Part shown: positions 36,177-47,262 of the stretch, in pieces | How the letters are laid out: each line of letters starts with the position of its first letter | Numbering within the stretch: the first letter of the stretch is position 1 | Origin: Dipteronia dyeriana | Taxonomy: Eukaryota > Streptophyta > Magnoliopsida > Sapindales > Sapindaceae | Assembly (NCBI GenBank): GCA_032871835.1 | Contig: CM065295.1 | Span: 87,537,819 to 87,601,818 of the forward strand | Reading direction: 5' to 3' | DNA: 64,000 bases | Position numbers and translations under genes: made by a program | Notes under the pieces: model-generated | Database searches by the model: none | What the model saw: the letters and a program-made list of their open reading frames with translations, nothing else | What the model was told of the DNA's origin: nothing

Positions 36177-39100
36177 ATGGAGGCAGCAGCAAGAGAACCG
36201 GTAACTGCAACCACTGCTGCTGGTGTCACTGTTGTTGGATCCGATGCTCCATCAGATTACCACATAGCTCCAAGATCCGAAAACCCGACACCGAACCCGG
36301 CCCCGGTATCCACTCTTCTTCCGTCTCCCCAATCCGCGGCTACTGCTTTGCCTGCGAAGAAAAAACGAGGCAGGCCCAGAAAGTACGGACCAGATGGCAC
36401 GGTGACTAAGGCCCTCTCACCGAAGCCGATATCGTCGGCGGCTCCGTCCCCACCGGTGATCGACTTCTCGGCCGAGAAGCAAAGGAAAGTGAAGCCGCCT
36501 AGCTCACTGACCAAGTCAAAATACGAGGTTGAAAATCTAGGTGAGTAACTAACTATCTTCTATGAATACCCTTTTGTGGTTTTGTAATTTTTAATGGGTT
36601 TTTATAGGGCTTATATGTTTTTATTTCAAGTGAAGTGAACTGGGGTTTAGGGGATTTACTTTTTTGTTGTTGTTGTTGATGTTTTTGTTGGGTAGAGGTG
36701 GGACCTGTGATTAGATGCTTATCTTGAGAGATCTTGATATGTGTGTGTGTGGTGGCAATTTTAGAAGGATAGTTAGTTGTTTGTGGTTTTCTTGTGAGTT
36801 TGGTGTGGGAAATGATGGAATCTTCTTCTTATTATGAGGGTCTCATTTTGGTTACTTATATTTCTCTTCCCTTTATTTTGGGGATAAAATTTCTGGAAAG
36901 GCCCTATTTTTGGGGAACCTGCTATTTACTCTGCCAACACTTGGGACTGAACACCTTTGGACCTGTAGCTTACTCGCGCATCTACACTGCCTAAGTGAGA
37001 ATAAAAGGACAGTTGTGGTCTGTTGTCTTCAATGTTTTCGTTTTCCAGACAATATTACCTTTTAAGTCCTGTTTGTGTGTTAAATTGTCGTGAAACTGGA
37101 GATATTTGATGTGTGTTATTTTGTGTGTGGTGTGATTTGCTCTACCAAGTGGGTCTGTATGAACATGAGAAGTTGCGGTCTTGACTTGTTATATCTGCTA
37201 TTGAGTTGGCAAGGCAGTGTAGACTTTTTATGTAGCTGAAGTGAAAAACTTCAAAGATAGAAGACATCATCACTAATGTAGCTGTCTAGCATGTCAATTC
37301 ACTAGCTTTTTTAGTACACCATAATCATCATGAGTTTCTTTTAGATTTACTGTTTTCACTAATACAAACAAGCCACTACCAGAGTTTCTAAGTTGTTTAA
37401 TACTTTTGCTCTCTGTTAATTGGTTTTTCGTAGTAGATGCAATACACTTACAATGAGATCGATATGCATCATTAAAAATAAAGGATTTCCTCTTTCTTTA
37501 GAGAGCATAGCCTATTGGGGTGAGGGAGCTGCTGGCTGGGCTGTCTCATTTCTTATCATCTGTGTTTCAAGAACAATGGTTAATATATTTGCTTGCAAGA
37601 AGCATGTGCTCTCAAAAGTTGTGTGCTACCTATTGTTTCATTGTTTGTTCTGTTTTTAGTTGCTATATCAGGCACACCTTGCTGTTTGACTTTCTGTCAA
37701 TTTTCTTTCTTGTAGTATCTGGAGGTATAATATACCATAACATACAAATTATAGATTTCCTTCAAAAGTTAATTTTCTTGTGAAGTTATAATATCTTTTG
37801 ACAATACTCAATCTCTAATCTTTAAGGTTTTTAATAGAAATTGGGCTTTACCATAGTAGTCTAGTCCATTTATTTAGACTATAAAATCATTTTTGTAGTG
37901 TCTAGTTGTCTACATGTTGCTTTTGTTTCTGGTATTAGGGGGAATGCAGGGGTCACCTTTATTGCTTTTATGCAAAATCAAGTTGTTAAATGGACATATA
38001 GTTAGCAAAAAAAGAAAAAGAATTGAATCGTTATTCCTATTTTTCTATAGTAACTATAATATATGCAAAATGTGCAGTTTCTGAAAAATTAATGTTCACT
38101 GCAAACAGTATTGTTGTTGTTCATTATGATTACCCGGGACCTATGTGATGGTTTTTATTACCGTGCCTACTTTGCACCACTTTCTGAATTCAGTATTGTT
38201 GTTTTGGTAATCAATTTTTATATGCCAATATTTAAGATGCCCAAAAAGTCTACACATCTTAATAAATTCAATCCCACTAAAGAAGAAAAACCTTAGAAAT
38301 CCTATTCTGATACTTTTGAGCTGTATAAAAAGTTATTAATGGGTAGTTCATAGAGTGATAGAGATATGTAAATAAAGAGCGACAGCTATGTATCTATATA
38401 TAACATAGTTGTCTTGTTAAGACTTCTGACGAGATCAGTCCCCTGATTTCTTGTGATTTAATTAATGTATGATAGTTTGAGATGAAAGATTAAAGTTCTT
38501 GTTTATCTGATCTTTTGAAATGCGGTGCAGAAATTTGGCAATTTGCTTGATGGTATATTTACATTGTTATCTTGTGTGCGAATTAGCAAATATATTGAAG
38601 ACTCTGAGCTTGCAAATCATGGTTACTGATCTTGAGGAATTTGCTTTTTGTAGGCGAATGGGTTGCTTGCTCTGTTGGTGCTAATTTTACACCACATATC
38701 ATTACTGTCAATAGCGGTGAGGTATGTGTTCATTGGAAGCTATAAAACGCTTATCCTGCAGTTTCATTTTTAAAATGCCCCACATATCTATTATAATTGG
38801 CTTGAATCCTCATTTTGTTTGGTTTCTGAAATCAGATTTACTAATTTTTTTGAGTGATTGAGATTACTAAGGAAGAAGCAGCAGTCTATTTAATTTCCAA
38901 TCCTAAGGAAAAGGGAACAATGCTGATAACTCTTTTTTTTTTTTCTTTTTTTCTTTTTATATATTGGTCGAACTCTAATATTTCATTGTTGTACTAACTG
39001 CAACACCCATCATCTATATAACTGGCATCCAAAAATTGCTAACACTCAAATACAGAATGCATTGCATAATCAGTTTTGTGCTAATATCTCTAAAATGATT

Positions 39101-40473
39101 TTCTTTGTCATCCTAGATATGACAGAACTAGGTCTTTATACTAATTTTACTGTGATGGTGATTTGTTTTAGGATGTCACAATGAAAATCATATCATTTTC
39201 TCAACAAGGACCTCGAGCTATATGCATTCTCTCTGCAAATGGGGTGATATCAAGTGTTACTCTTCGTCAGCCTGATTCTTCTGGGGGCACATTAACATAT
39301 GAGGTGATGCATTATGTCTAGAGTGAGATGCTTTCTTTTTTATTGTACTTCTGTATAATGGCATTTTTGAAGCTCATGGCAATGTTGGTGTTATGCATTG
39401 TTCTGTCTATGTTATACTTGTGCATGTTTGTTTAATTGCTTTCAAATTTCAACAATTTAATAAATTTTTATTTTATTTATATTTTCATAATTCATAAATG
39501 CACTAAAACAGAACTTTCTCCAAATTTTCTGAAAGCATTTACAAACCTATATTTGTGAGATTTTACACTAATTAGGATTGATAAACTATCCTGTTTCTAC
39601 CCTTAGTTTTTATTTTTACTTTGTAATTTTTTTTTTTATCAACTCGACGTTATTTGCAGATTCAAGACTTTTAGTGATATTTCCCATTCCTGGTGTAGTG
39701 TTGTAGTTGTTGGCCTTAGTTGAACAGAACAAAACCATCCGACTCTTTTAAGGGATATCACCTATTATCCTACCTTTGAAGTGTTCATGCTCGTTATTAA
39801 CTCTAGCTTTATTCCCATTATCATTATGTTCAACTTTCTTCTGTTAAGTCGCCAGCAGAAATCCCATTTTTCCTAGTGTTATTCTTGCAGGGTCGATTTG
39901 AGATACTCTCCTTATCTGGGTCATTTATGCCCAGTGATAGTGGAGGAACAAGGAGCAGATCCGGGGGGATGAGTGTTTCATTGGCAAGTCCTGATGGACG
40001 TGTTGTAGGTGGTGGAGTAGCTGGTCTATTGGTAGCTGCGAGCCCAGTGCAGGTTTGGCTTTTTATATTTCCATCTAATTTCTATAACTATTTATTCTCA
40101 AAGAATCCTTTGCAATCTGAACTTCTGGAAGCAAATCTTCTTCAATCAAGTTGAAACACTCTAGACAAAGGAACATATAACTATGGATGATTGTTTTGGA
40201 GTCATGAATTCTAAGTCCTTTTAATTTTTTTGTTTTATGGATCAGGTGGTGGTAGGCAGTTTTTTGGCTGGAAACCAGCATGAACAGAAGCCTAAGAAAC
40301 CGAAACATGAGACGATATCAATGGTCACTCCAGCTGCTGTTGTTCCTATTTCTAGTGCTGATCCAAAAGGAAACCTCTCGACTTCCTCCTTCCGTGGTGA
40401 TAGTTGGTCTTCGATGCCATCAGATTCAAGGAATAAGCCTACTGACATCAATGCAACGTTCACTGCAGGGTAA
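36177..40473 (+). CDS. AHL1: AT-hook motif nuclear-localized protein, AHL1-like, five exons, 317 aa
   Basis: Exons: 36177-36540, 38654-38721, 39172-39303, 39891-40052, 40246-40473; GT-AG introns, joined frame open (318 codons with stop). Residues 61-74 are the AT-hook KKKRGRPRKYGPDG. A PPC/DUF296 domain runs from about 134 to 250 with the conserved GRFEIL core at 189-194. The N-terminus (GSDAPSDYHIAPRSE) and C-terminus (NKPTDIN) match Arabidopsis AHL1. AHL proteins bind the minor groove of AT-rich, matrix-attachment DNA and form trimers through PPC. Introns place it in the intron-bearing AHL clade. Only one clear AT-hook is seen; KQRKVKPPSS (about 101-110) sits where a second could be but lacks GRP. 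The N-terminal half is Pro/Ala/Thr-rich. Intron 1 is about 2.1 kb. No damage. Confidence 0.95.
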
Positions 40474-41402
40474 TGTAAAGAACCTCACCTCATTCTGTAA
40501 TGTAACGACGATTGTGACTGACAACATCGACAATCAAACTCCGTTTCTCGAGTCTCGCCCCACCCTTATCTGTTGTCTGTAAACTTATGAAATATTTTCG
40601 GTATCAAGATATTGATTTTCTTATGGGGTTTTACCCTCTTTTCTTTTCGGGTAGTATTTAAGTTAGTTAGCTGATTAGTTAGGCTTCTGCCATTGTTGTC
40701 ATGTAGAATATTTTGATGTAATATTTCCATCTAGAGTTGCCTTTTTTTTCGGAGTGATGGATTATGAATTGAACATTCATCTGGTGCTGCCTTTTTCTCT
40801 ACTTAAAATTTTACTTTTACTTTTTCTTACGAATCTTTTTGTGTGCTTGGCATAGAATTTTGGCAACTGAGTTTTCGAGGCAAATAATTTATCAAGCCAT
40901 GTAAAGTGCAATATGGGCCTTTGGGTAAGTGTACACAAATAGTTTAAAGTCAAAACATAATTACTGTTATTTAACTGGATGTATAAATTATTATTGCAGC
41001 ATGAACAGAGTGCAGAAAGCAAACACATGAACCGCACCAGGTCTTGTTAATATTTTTATCATTTTATTTAAGAGAGATTCAAATTAAACAGTAAACACCT
41101 TGTAATATTTAAATTTTAAGCCTATAAGAGCCATATATTCAAAAGCACAATTAGATTAGGAAATGAATGTAAGAATTTTCTGAAGCTAATGATTATGAAG
41201 CTAGTTGGAATACATTCACTTAAAAAACATTGATGATCTTCCATAGTATAATTTTTTTTTTATAAAAAAAATCTATAAATAAAAAAATAAAAAAATAAAA
41301 AAATATGAACCAAATAACATTTGATAAAGAAACAAAAAATATGGAGAAGACATGTACATCTTCGAGATATGAATACGTATATATATTACGTGTCTTTGAA
41401 CA

Positions 41403-41453
<51 letters not shown>

Positions 41454-41884
41454 GATATTTGTATTTAATTTTGTTTTTAATATATTTTTAGTATATTTTG
41501 TTTTGTTTTCATTATTTTTTTAGTTTAATTATAGAAAAAAAATCACTTAAATAATTAATTATATTTAATTAAAATCAACTAACAACTAACAACTAACTAC
41601 AGTGGTTTTTTCGCTATTGTCCAAGTAAGATGGTTTGATTTGACATTTTGATCAATAATTGGAGGAGTCCTCCTTTTAAAATATAATCAATAATAAAAAA
41701 AAATCCGAGAGATATAAAGCATTATAGGTGCATTTAAGTTGAGACTTATAGGTTGCCGCTGAACTGAAAGCTTGATTGTATAAAGAAATCTTCTGATTTT
41801 TTGGAAGTTAGTTTTGGAGATAAAATAATTTGGTTTGGTAGATGATTATAACATATGTAATATGTCTTCCCAAATCCCATCACG
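40474..41884. other. 3' flank of AHL1-like gene and spacer
   Basis: Begins with the probable 3' untranslated region, then AT-rich spacer with (AT)n at 41408-41448. No gene is seen. Confidence 0.6.
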
Positions 41885-42775
41885 GTGCCGGTTCTTAGAA
41901 GTCAGGGTGAAGATCTAAAAAAATAAACCCTTTCCATATACGAAAAGTTTCAAAAAATATTGACAATAACTCTTTAACAATATTCAAACTATAATATAGT
42001 CTTATAAAACAAAATCATATATACAACACGGTAGAGAGAGTCAAAAAAGGATTGAAAATGTCTTCTAACATTTTAAGAAGCAATTTCATTAATAATATTT
42101 TTAAATTCAATATTTTTCAACATTTCCTATTCAATACACATGATTGTTAACTCATTTAATATTTCTTGTGACATTGTTATCCACAAATAAGATTTCAATA
42201 TTTTTAATTTAGAAAAACTTATTTTTACGAATGTTACAGTTACATGTATAGTCAATGATATTCTATTAGTAATTGATACATTCAGATAACAATCTGAAAT
42301 TTTTATAAAATTAAATATTTCAATGATAGTATTTTTTGTTCTCTTGGTAAAACAGTTTGTAACACTCTCAATTCAGAAAAACACTTTTAATTCAGAAAAC
42401 AATAATTTGTCTTTAGTGGGCAGAGTCGTGGAGAGAAGAACGGAGGAAGTGATGAAAGTTTGATACCTTAAAAGAAATGGGTATTGTTCGAACAAAAAAT
42501 TCAATAAAACGATTTTTAGAAGAAAAAAAAACATTGAAATGAATTGGGCATCGGATGGCACGGGGCCTTTGTAATTTTTTATTTTGGTTTTTGTAAGTTT
42601 GAGTTTTTTTTAAACAACAACCCTTTTTTTCTTTTTTGAAGTAACATATTACTACTTAACCATTTTTATTTCAAAATTCGACTCATATACATAAAACTCA
42701 GAACATCTAAATGGAGGCCCCTAGAAATAATGGGCCCTGGGCCGGCGCCCCTGGTGCCCTGGCCTAGGGCCGGCT
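41885..42775 (-). mobile_element. Tip100-like hAT relic with internal deletion
   Basis: The right end cctagggccggctctg (42760-42775; reverse complement cagagccggccctagg) is the typical tip of Tip100-type plant hAT elements, and a related ggtgccggttctta lies at the left end. The piece at about 42050-42310 encodes a broken transposase C-terminus on the minus strand. At about 890 bp, most of a transposase is missing. No target duplication could be settled. Confidence 0.65.
42050..42310 (-). pseudogene. hAT (Tip100-type) transposase C-terminal fragment
   Basis: The minus-strand frame reads through the region usually LLTIPVTVA-x-x-ERSFSKLK in hAT dimerisation domains (here SLTIHVTVTFVKISFSKLK), followed by a LKSYLWITMSQEILNEL segment, and near the end NIINEIAS before NVRR. 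At least two in-frame stops are present. It is a remnant only. Confidence 0.7.
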
Positions 42776-43509
42776 CTGATGAGTCACCTATTGTTTTCAT
42801 TCCCTTGATCTTTCATATTTTTAATTCTCCATTAATTTAATGAAACAAGAATTAATATGAATGCTCAGTTATAAATAGAATCAACAACCAGTCTAGTTGA
42901 AGATAGGTCCCATGGGTTGAATCAAGATTATAATTACCCATTTTACCTATATCTTCGAACTATGTTGATATATCTAGAATTGGTTACAGCTGAGATATCA
43001 ATCGTAAAAGAATTTTATATTTGGGTGAGAGAAGGAAGAGCTGTAAATATCCACACAATCAAGACATTGAATGATAATATCCAGCAAGATGTCGAGGTAT
43101 ACATAATTTCTTCATGTCATCAATTCTTTATCTACTTCACACCATTAACTCTTATGACTCAACCAATTCTGGTAAAGAATTGTGATTTGAGAGAGATATA
43201 GGCTTCAAATTAGCCCTTTATATGCATATCTAATATGGTTTCATGATTCATCATTCAAGTTGAATAAAATACATAATTGTTCTTAAACGGCATTTAGGAC
43301 ACTCACAGACAGTTATCTCATTATTTTAAATAAGTTTTAATAGTAATTTTTTTAAAATCCCCATATGAAATTTGATTAGTAATAGAGATAAATCTGCTTT
43401 TTCTTCTGCTTTAATTTCCCTGTAAGACTCCACACCGCCCATTTGTAGATGATGCAACATCATTAACAATGTCGCATATGTGTCATTACCACATTCCAAC
43501 AACACTTAA
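42776..43509. other. Spacer, one unassigned ORF
   Basis: The ORF 42917-43201 matches no family I recognise; its segment REGRAVNIHTIK followed by gaggtata could be an old exon with a donor, but support is poor. The left copy of a direct repeat lies at 43271-43304. Confidence 0.35.
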
Positions 43510-43761
43510 GGCGAGTTTAGATTTCATTTTCGTTGACAACATTAATACTTGTGTGGATCGGGTTGTTTATGGTGTATTATCAAGCCTTTTGGGAGAGTTA
43601 GGAATGTGTTTTTGTCTTTAAGAAATTGTTCTAGGAGGTGTAACTTTGCCTTGGTCCAGTTTGAGGCACTTGAGGAAGCAAATGAAGTAGTTAAAGCTTC
43701 GAATAAAATGCTTGTTTATGGTTGTCCTGTCACCACAAATGTTACCGTGTTATATACATAA
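43510..43761 (+). pseudogene. RNA-recognition-motif (RRM) fragment, frameshifted
   Basis: A FVDNI segment (RNP2-like) near 43524 is in one frame; the rest of the fold is in another (43549-43761): LWCIIKPFGRVRNVFL, then CNFALVQFEALEEANEV, where the RNP1 position reads CNFALVQF. This order matches one plant RRM domain broken by a frameshift near 43550. The flanking direct repeats (43271-43304 and 43756-43789) touch its end. No other exon is found, so it is probably a gene fragment moved here. Confidence 0.6.
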
Positions 43762-43837
43762 TTGTTCTTAAACAACATTTAGGACACTCGTACAGTGTCA
43801 TGACAAATTGACAAGTAAAGTCACCCTAGTATACAGA

Positions 43838-44766
43838 GATATAATCATTTTCTTCCGTGTAGTTTGGTATATTAAACACTTTGACCCATCTAGTTTCAGT
43901 AATGATCATTCCCCCCTCCTAAAAATCAAAATATTAGACACTTTACCCATTCTAGTTTTAGTAATGGGCATTCTTCCCCTTGAAAACCAAAATATTAGAC
44001 ATTGTGCCCCCAACCGTTAGGAATTCTGTTAGTAAAATACTTTGACCAATAAAAAATCAATTAAATGATCTTAATATCTTTGAACATATGAGTTATACCC
44101 CCTAATGATACCGCTATTTTTTTTCTTAAAAAAATAGAAATAAGACAATAAAAACTAATAAAAGTATTTTTAAAAAATAACTGAAAATTAAAATTAAAAA
44201 AGTAGCAACAAAAAAATTCAGTATTTACAAAAACAATTCAATATTTCAAAATAAAATTTCATATTGTTTTAATTTTTTTACAATTATATTATTTTATAAT
44301 TTTAATATTCTTTACATTAATATTTTTTAAATAAATTTTTATTTTTACATTTCATTCTTTATATTAATGTTTTTTAATTAATTTTTGTTTAAATAATTTT
44401 TTTAATTTTTAATTTTCAATTATGTTTATTAAAATACTTTTATTAGTTTTTATTGTTTTATTTCTATTTTTTCCTTTAAAAATAATTAGTGGTATCATTA
44501 TGGGACATAACTCAAGTGTTCAAGGGTATTAAGGTTATTTAATTGATTTCTTAATGGTCAAAGTATTTTACTAACATAATTCATAACGGTTAGGGGGTAA
44601 AATGTCTGATATTTTGGTTTTCAGGGAGGGAATAACCATTACCGAAACTAGAGGGGATAAATATCTAACATTTTGATTTTAGGGGGATAATGGTCAATTC
44701 TGAAACTAAATGAGATACAATGTCTAATATGATAAACTATAAGAAGAAAAATGATTATATCCCTAT
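43838..44766. mobile_element. Mutator-like element, ~930 bp, ~370-bp inverted repeats
   Basis: Arms at 43838-44205 and 44395-44766 are inverted copies sharing gatataatcatttt, ccaaaatat-type and taataaaagtatttt segments. The arms make up most of the element; the core (44206-44394) is AT-rich. The 9-bp duplication is not clear. ORFs in it are arm sequence. Confidence 0.7.
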
Positions 44767-46262
44767 TATATATTGCCATCTATACTAATGTATTAATGTA
44801 TTAATGTATTATATATGTTACCGTCTATATATGGAGCAGTTGATCATCAAGTACATTCTTTTTCTATTCCCGAAGAAACACAATATCATGATAATGGTGG
44901 TGACAAGTTAGGGTGATTATCAGTACCATTAACATCAACTTCCTTATGTTAGTGAATCGAAATGAGAAGTCAATCAAGTCATACAAGAAGCTCATGTTAA
45001 AGACAAGTACGACAAGGATGATCATCTTTATGGATGCAAATAAAGATCAAGATGATGATGAGGGTGACAATAGGTATTTAGGGACCGGCTATTGTAGCTT
45101 TATAGGTACGAGTACGGTGGTATCAAAAATTATAGTTTTTGGTTGATTTTGACGTAAGAGTGGTCTCTGTCAATCTAAATATTTTCTAAATTTAATTATG
45201 AATGGTCTAGTTATTTATCTAGTACGTTAAAGATTTTTTTTAAATTAAATATGAATATTACAATATTTATTCGTATGCATTTAAGATTATCATATCATAT
45301 TTTTAATGATGGTATCACGAGACATTACACTAAATCATGATTAAAGTAGTATAATATTGATTTGATTTATTATTATTTTAATTTGAAAGAAAAAAGATTC
45401 GAACGGAACATTGTATTGCATTTGTAAGGGATTTTGGTTTGGTGTATTATTAAAGTTCATAAAGCTGTGTCTTGCGGTGATTATCGACTAAGATTATCTT
45501 GCAGTGATTATTGAATAATATCGATTGGATAGCAGGTTCAAGTAACCAATACACATCCACTCTTTCTCTAGATTTGTTCTATATTAATCTCATAAGAATA
45601 GACAGTAATCATTTTTTTAAATCTAATGATAGAACAAAGAAGTCAAAATATAAAATAGAGAACAAATGAACAAGAGGGAACACATCGCTTTCAAAGAAAA
45701 TCAGAACTGAACCTAACGCTGACATAGTCGGCAGAAAAACATTAACTACCAATCTTTGATGTTAGCTTGAATAGCTCCAATCCACATCAAAATTCATCAT
45801 TAAAACAAATTTTATATTTGTAATCTCTATTGCCAACAAAAACAACCAGGTCAATGACACAGACACTTGTGGTTGCTTTTGCTTATGTCAGTTTCAAATA
45901 ATTTAGTAACCTGTCAACTTTAAAATCATCCCCCGAATCCAGGGATGTTTTGTCAATTGTCATCAAAGAGTGACATTGTATTTGAAAAAGTCTGTTTCGT
46001 ATAAACCTGATCATTTTATATTTGGCTTCCCGAATTGGACTTTCTGGAAAATGTACCTCAGTTGTAGATTTTCCTGGTAGTTCCCTGAGCAGATGATTAA
46101 CCAAAGAAATGCAAGAAACTTCTCTGTATTTGGAAGCTTTCATTGCTTAACAAAATGGATTTACTTGATTTATCAGCAATTCTAATGGTTATATATTATA
46201 CCAAAAATACACTCCACTATAATTTCTGAGAAAATCACCTTTTGAACACTTAAAAACTGGAT
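44767..46262. other. Spacer with one unassigned minus-strand ORF
   Basis: 44890-45170 has an ORF with no recognised motif. 45883-46143 (minus, 86 aa) lies in less AT-rich sequence and could be an exon or relic, but I do not recognise it. Confidence 0.35.
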
Positions 46263-46279
46263 TATATATATATATATGA
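46263..46279 (+). promoter_or_regulatory. TATA-like AT tract of the DUF761-like gene
   Basis: attatatatatatatat lies 29-45 bp before the first ATG (46308) and 74-90 bp before the second (46353). The spacing suits a transcript starting near 46300, which favours the second ATG. Confidence 0.35.
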
Positions 46280-46307
46280 GAATCCTTCTTGGTGGCAATG
46301 TTAGGGG

Positions 46308-46826
46308 ATGATTGAAAAACGAACAAGAAGGATTTCTTATTTGTATACCCATATGAAGATTCCTAGGATACTGGTTTCCGCCTTCCTGATCCTGATTTTA
46401 GCTTCCATTTTGGTCCTGAACAATCCCTTATCGTCAATCTTAAATCGACATATTCAATTTTTATCAAGTTCTCTTTTGCTGTTTCCATTGTTTAACACCA
46501 TTGTTTTTTCCATCATCATTGGAAGCTACAAGCCATATACTAATGAAGTTGGTCAGGATTTGACTTGCTCACATGAAGTGGGAGAAGAAAGACAAGATTA
46601 TATCAAGGGAAATAGTGATGAAGAAGAAAATAATTGTGAGGAATATCATGGTTCTGATGGTTATGAAGAAGATAATGATGACAGTGGCAGCGATGATGAG
46701 GTCAGGTGGGAAGATGAAGCAGGATATGACGACAATTTGCAGAAGAGAATCGAGGACTTCATTGCCAAGGTCACCAATGGATGGAAAGAAGAGAAGTTAA
46801 GGGAAAGCTCTACCCTAGCTAACTAG
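46308..46826 (+). CDS. Small membrane protein with DUF761-like C-terminal tail, single exon
   Basis: 172 aa from the first ATG; 157 aa from the second in-frame ATG at 46353 (MKIPRILVSAF), which is the likelier start because relatives begin in this way and the TATA-like tract is close. Two hydrophobic segments (about residues 21-38 and 50-72) predict a membrane anchor, ending in IIIGSYKP. A strongly acidic linker follows (about 85-140, many Asp/Glu). The tail DDNLQKRIEDFIAKV-x-x-x-WKEEKL resembles the DUF761 motif (R-x-x-EFIAK) of plant DUF4408/DUF761-type proteins. The function of this family is not known. No intron or damage is seen. Codon use is gene-like, unlike the AT-rich flanks. Confidence 0.8.
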   Translation: MIEKRTRRISYLYTHMKIPRILVSAFLILILASILVLNNPLSSILNRHIQFLSSSLLLFPLFNTIVFSIIIGSYKPYTNEVGQDLTCSHEVGEERQDYIKGNSDEEENNCEEYHGSDGYEEDNDDSGSDDEVRWEDEAGYDDNLQKRIEDFIAKVTNGWKEEKLRESSTLAN

Positions 46827-47262
46827 TCTTGTAAATAAGTTTTAGTATTGTATATTGCTGTATTTGGTTTTCCTTGCTCTGTTTTTTGTTGGAGGAAAAT
46901 TCAATGGATATTAGTTTTACAGAACATAACAATGCAAGCACTGGGATCTGCTTCTGATTTTTCTTTACTTCCTATTTTTAATACCTTTTCTCTAAATACG
47001 GAAAAAAATTCCGTTCATTATTACTATTGATCTTCCTTCCAGGCAGGTCAAAATCAGTTGCCTCTAAGATCATGTGACATTCGTTTGATAACTGGTCGTA
47101 GTATTATGCTTTCAGAAGCCTTCAATGGCTATCACTAGTATCAAAACAATAACAGTATACAAAAGGTTCTATAAAATAACTTATTGTACAAGATAAATAA
47201 AAATCAGAAACATACTATCTTTGTTGGCTTCAGTTCTACTCATTGGAGAATTGACAGATACA
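46827..47262. other. Shared 3' flanks of two converging genes
   Basis: The DUF761-like gene (plus) and the CLPR2-like gene (minus) converge here, so this 436 bp should hold both 3' untranslated regions. No other feature is seen. Confidence 0.6.

Noticed and set aside
44913..45146. 77-aa ORF with acidic stretch
   Set aside because: No family pattern and stops in related frames; no splice evidence.
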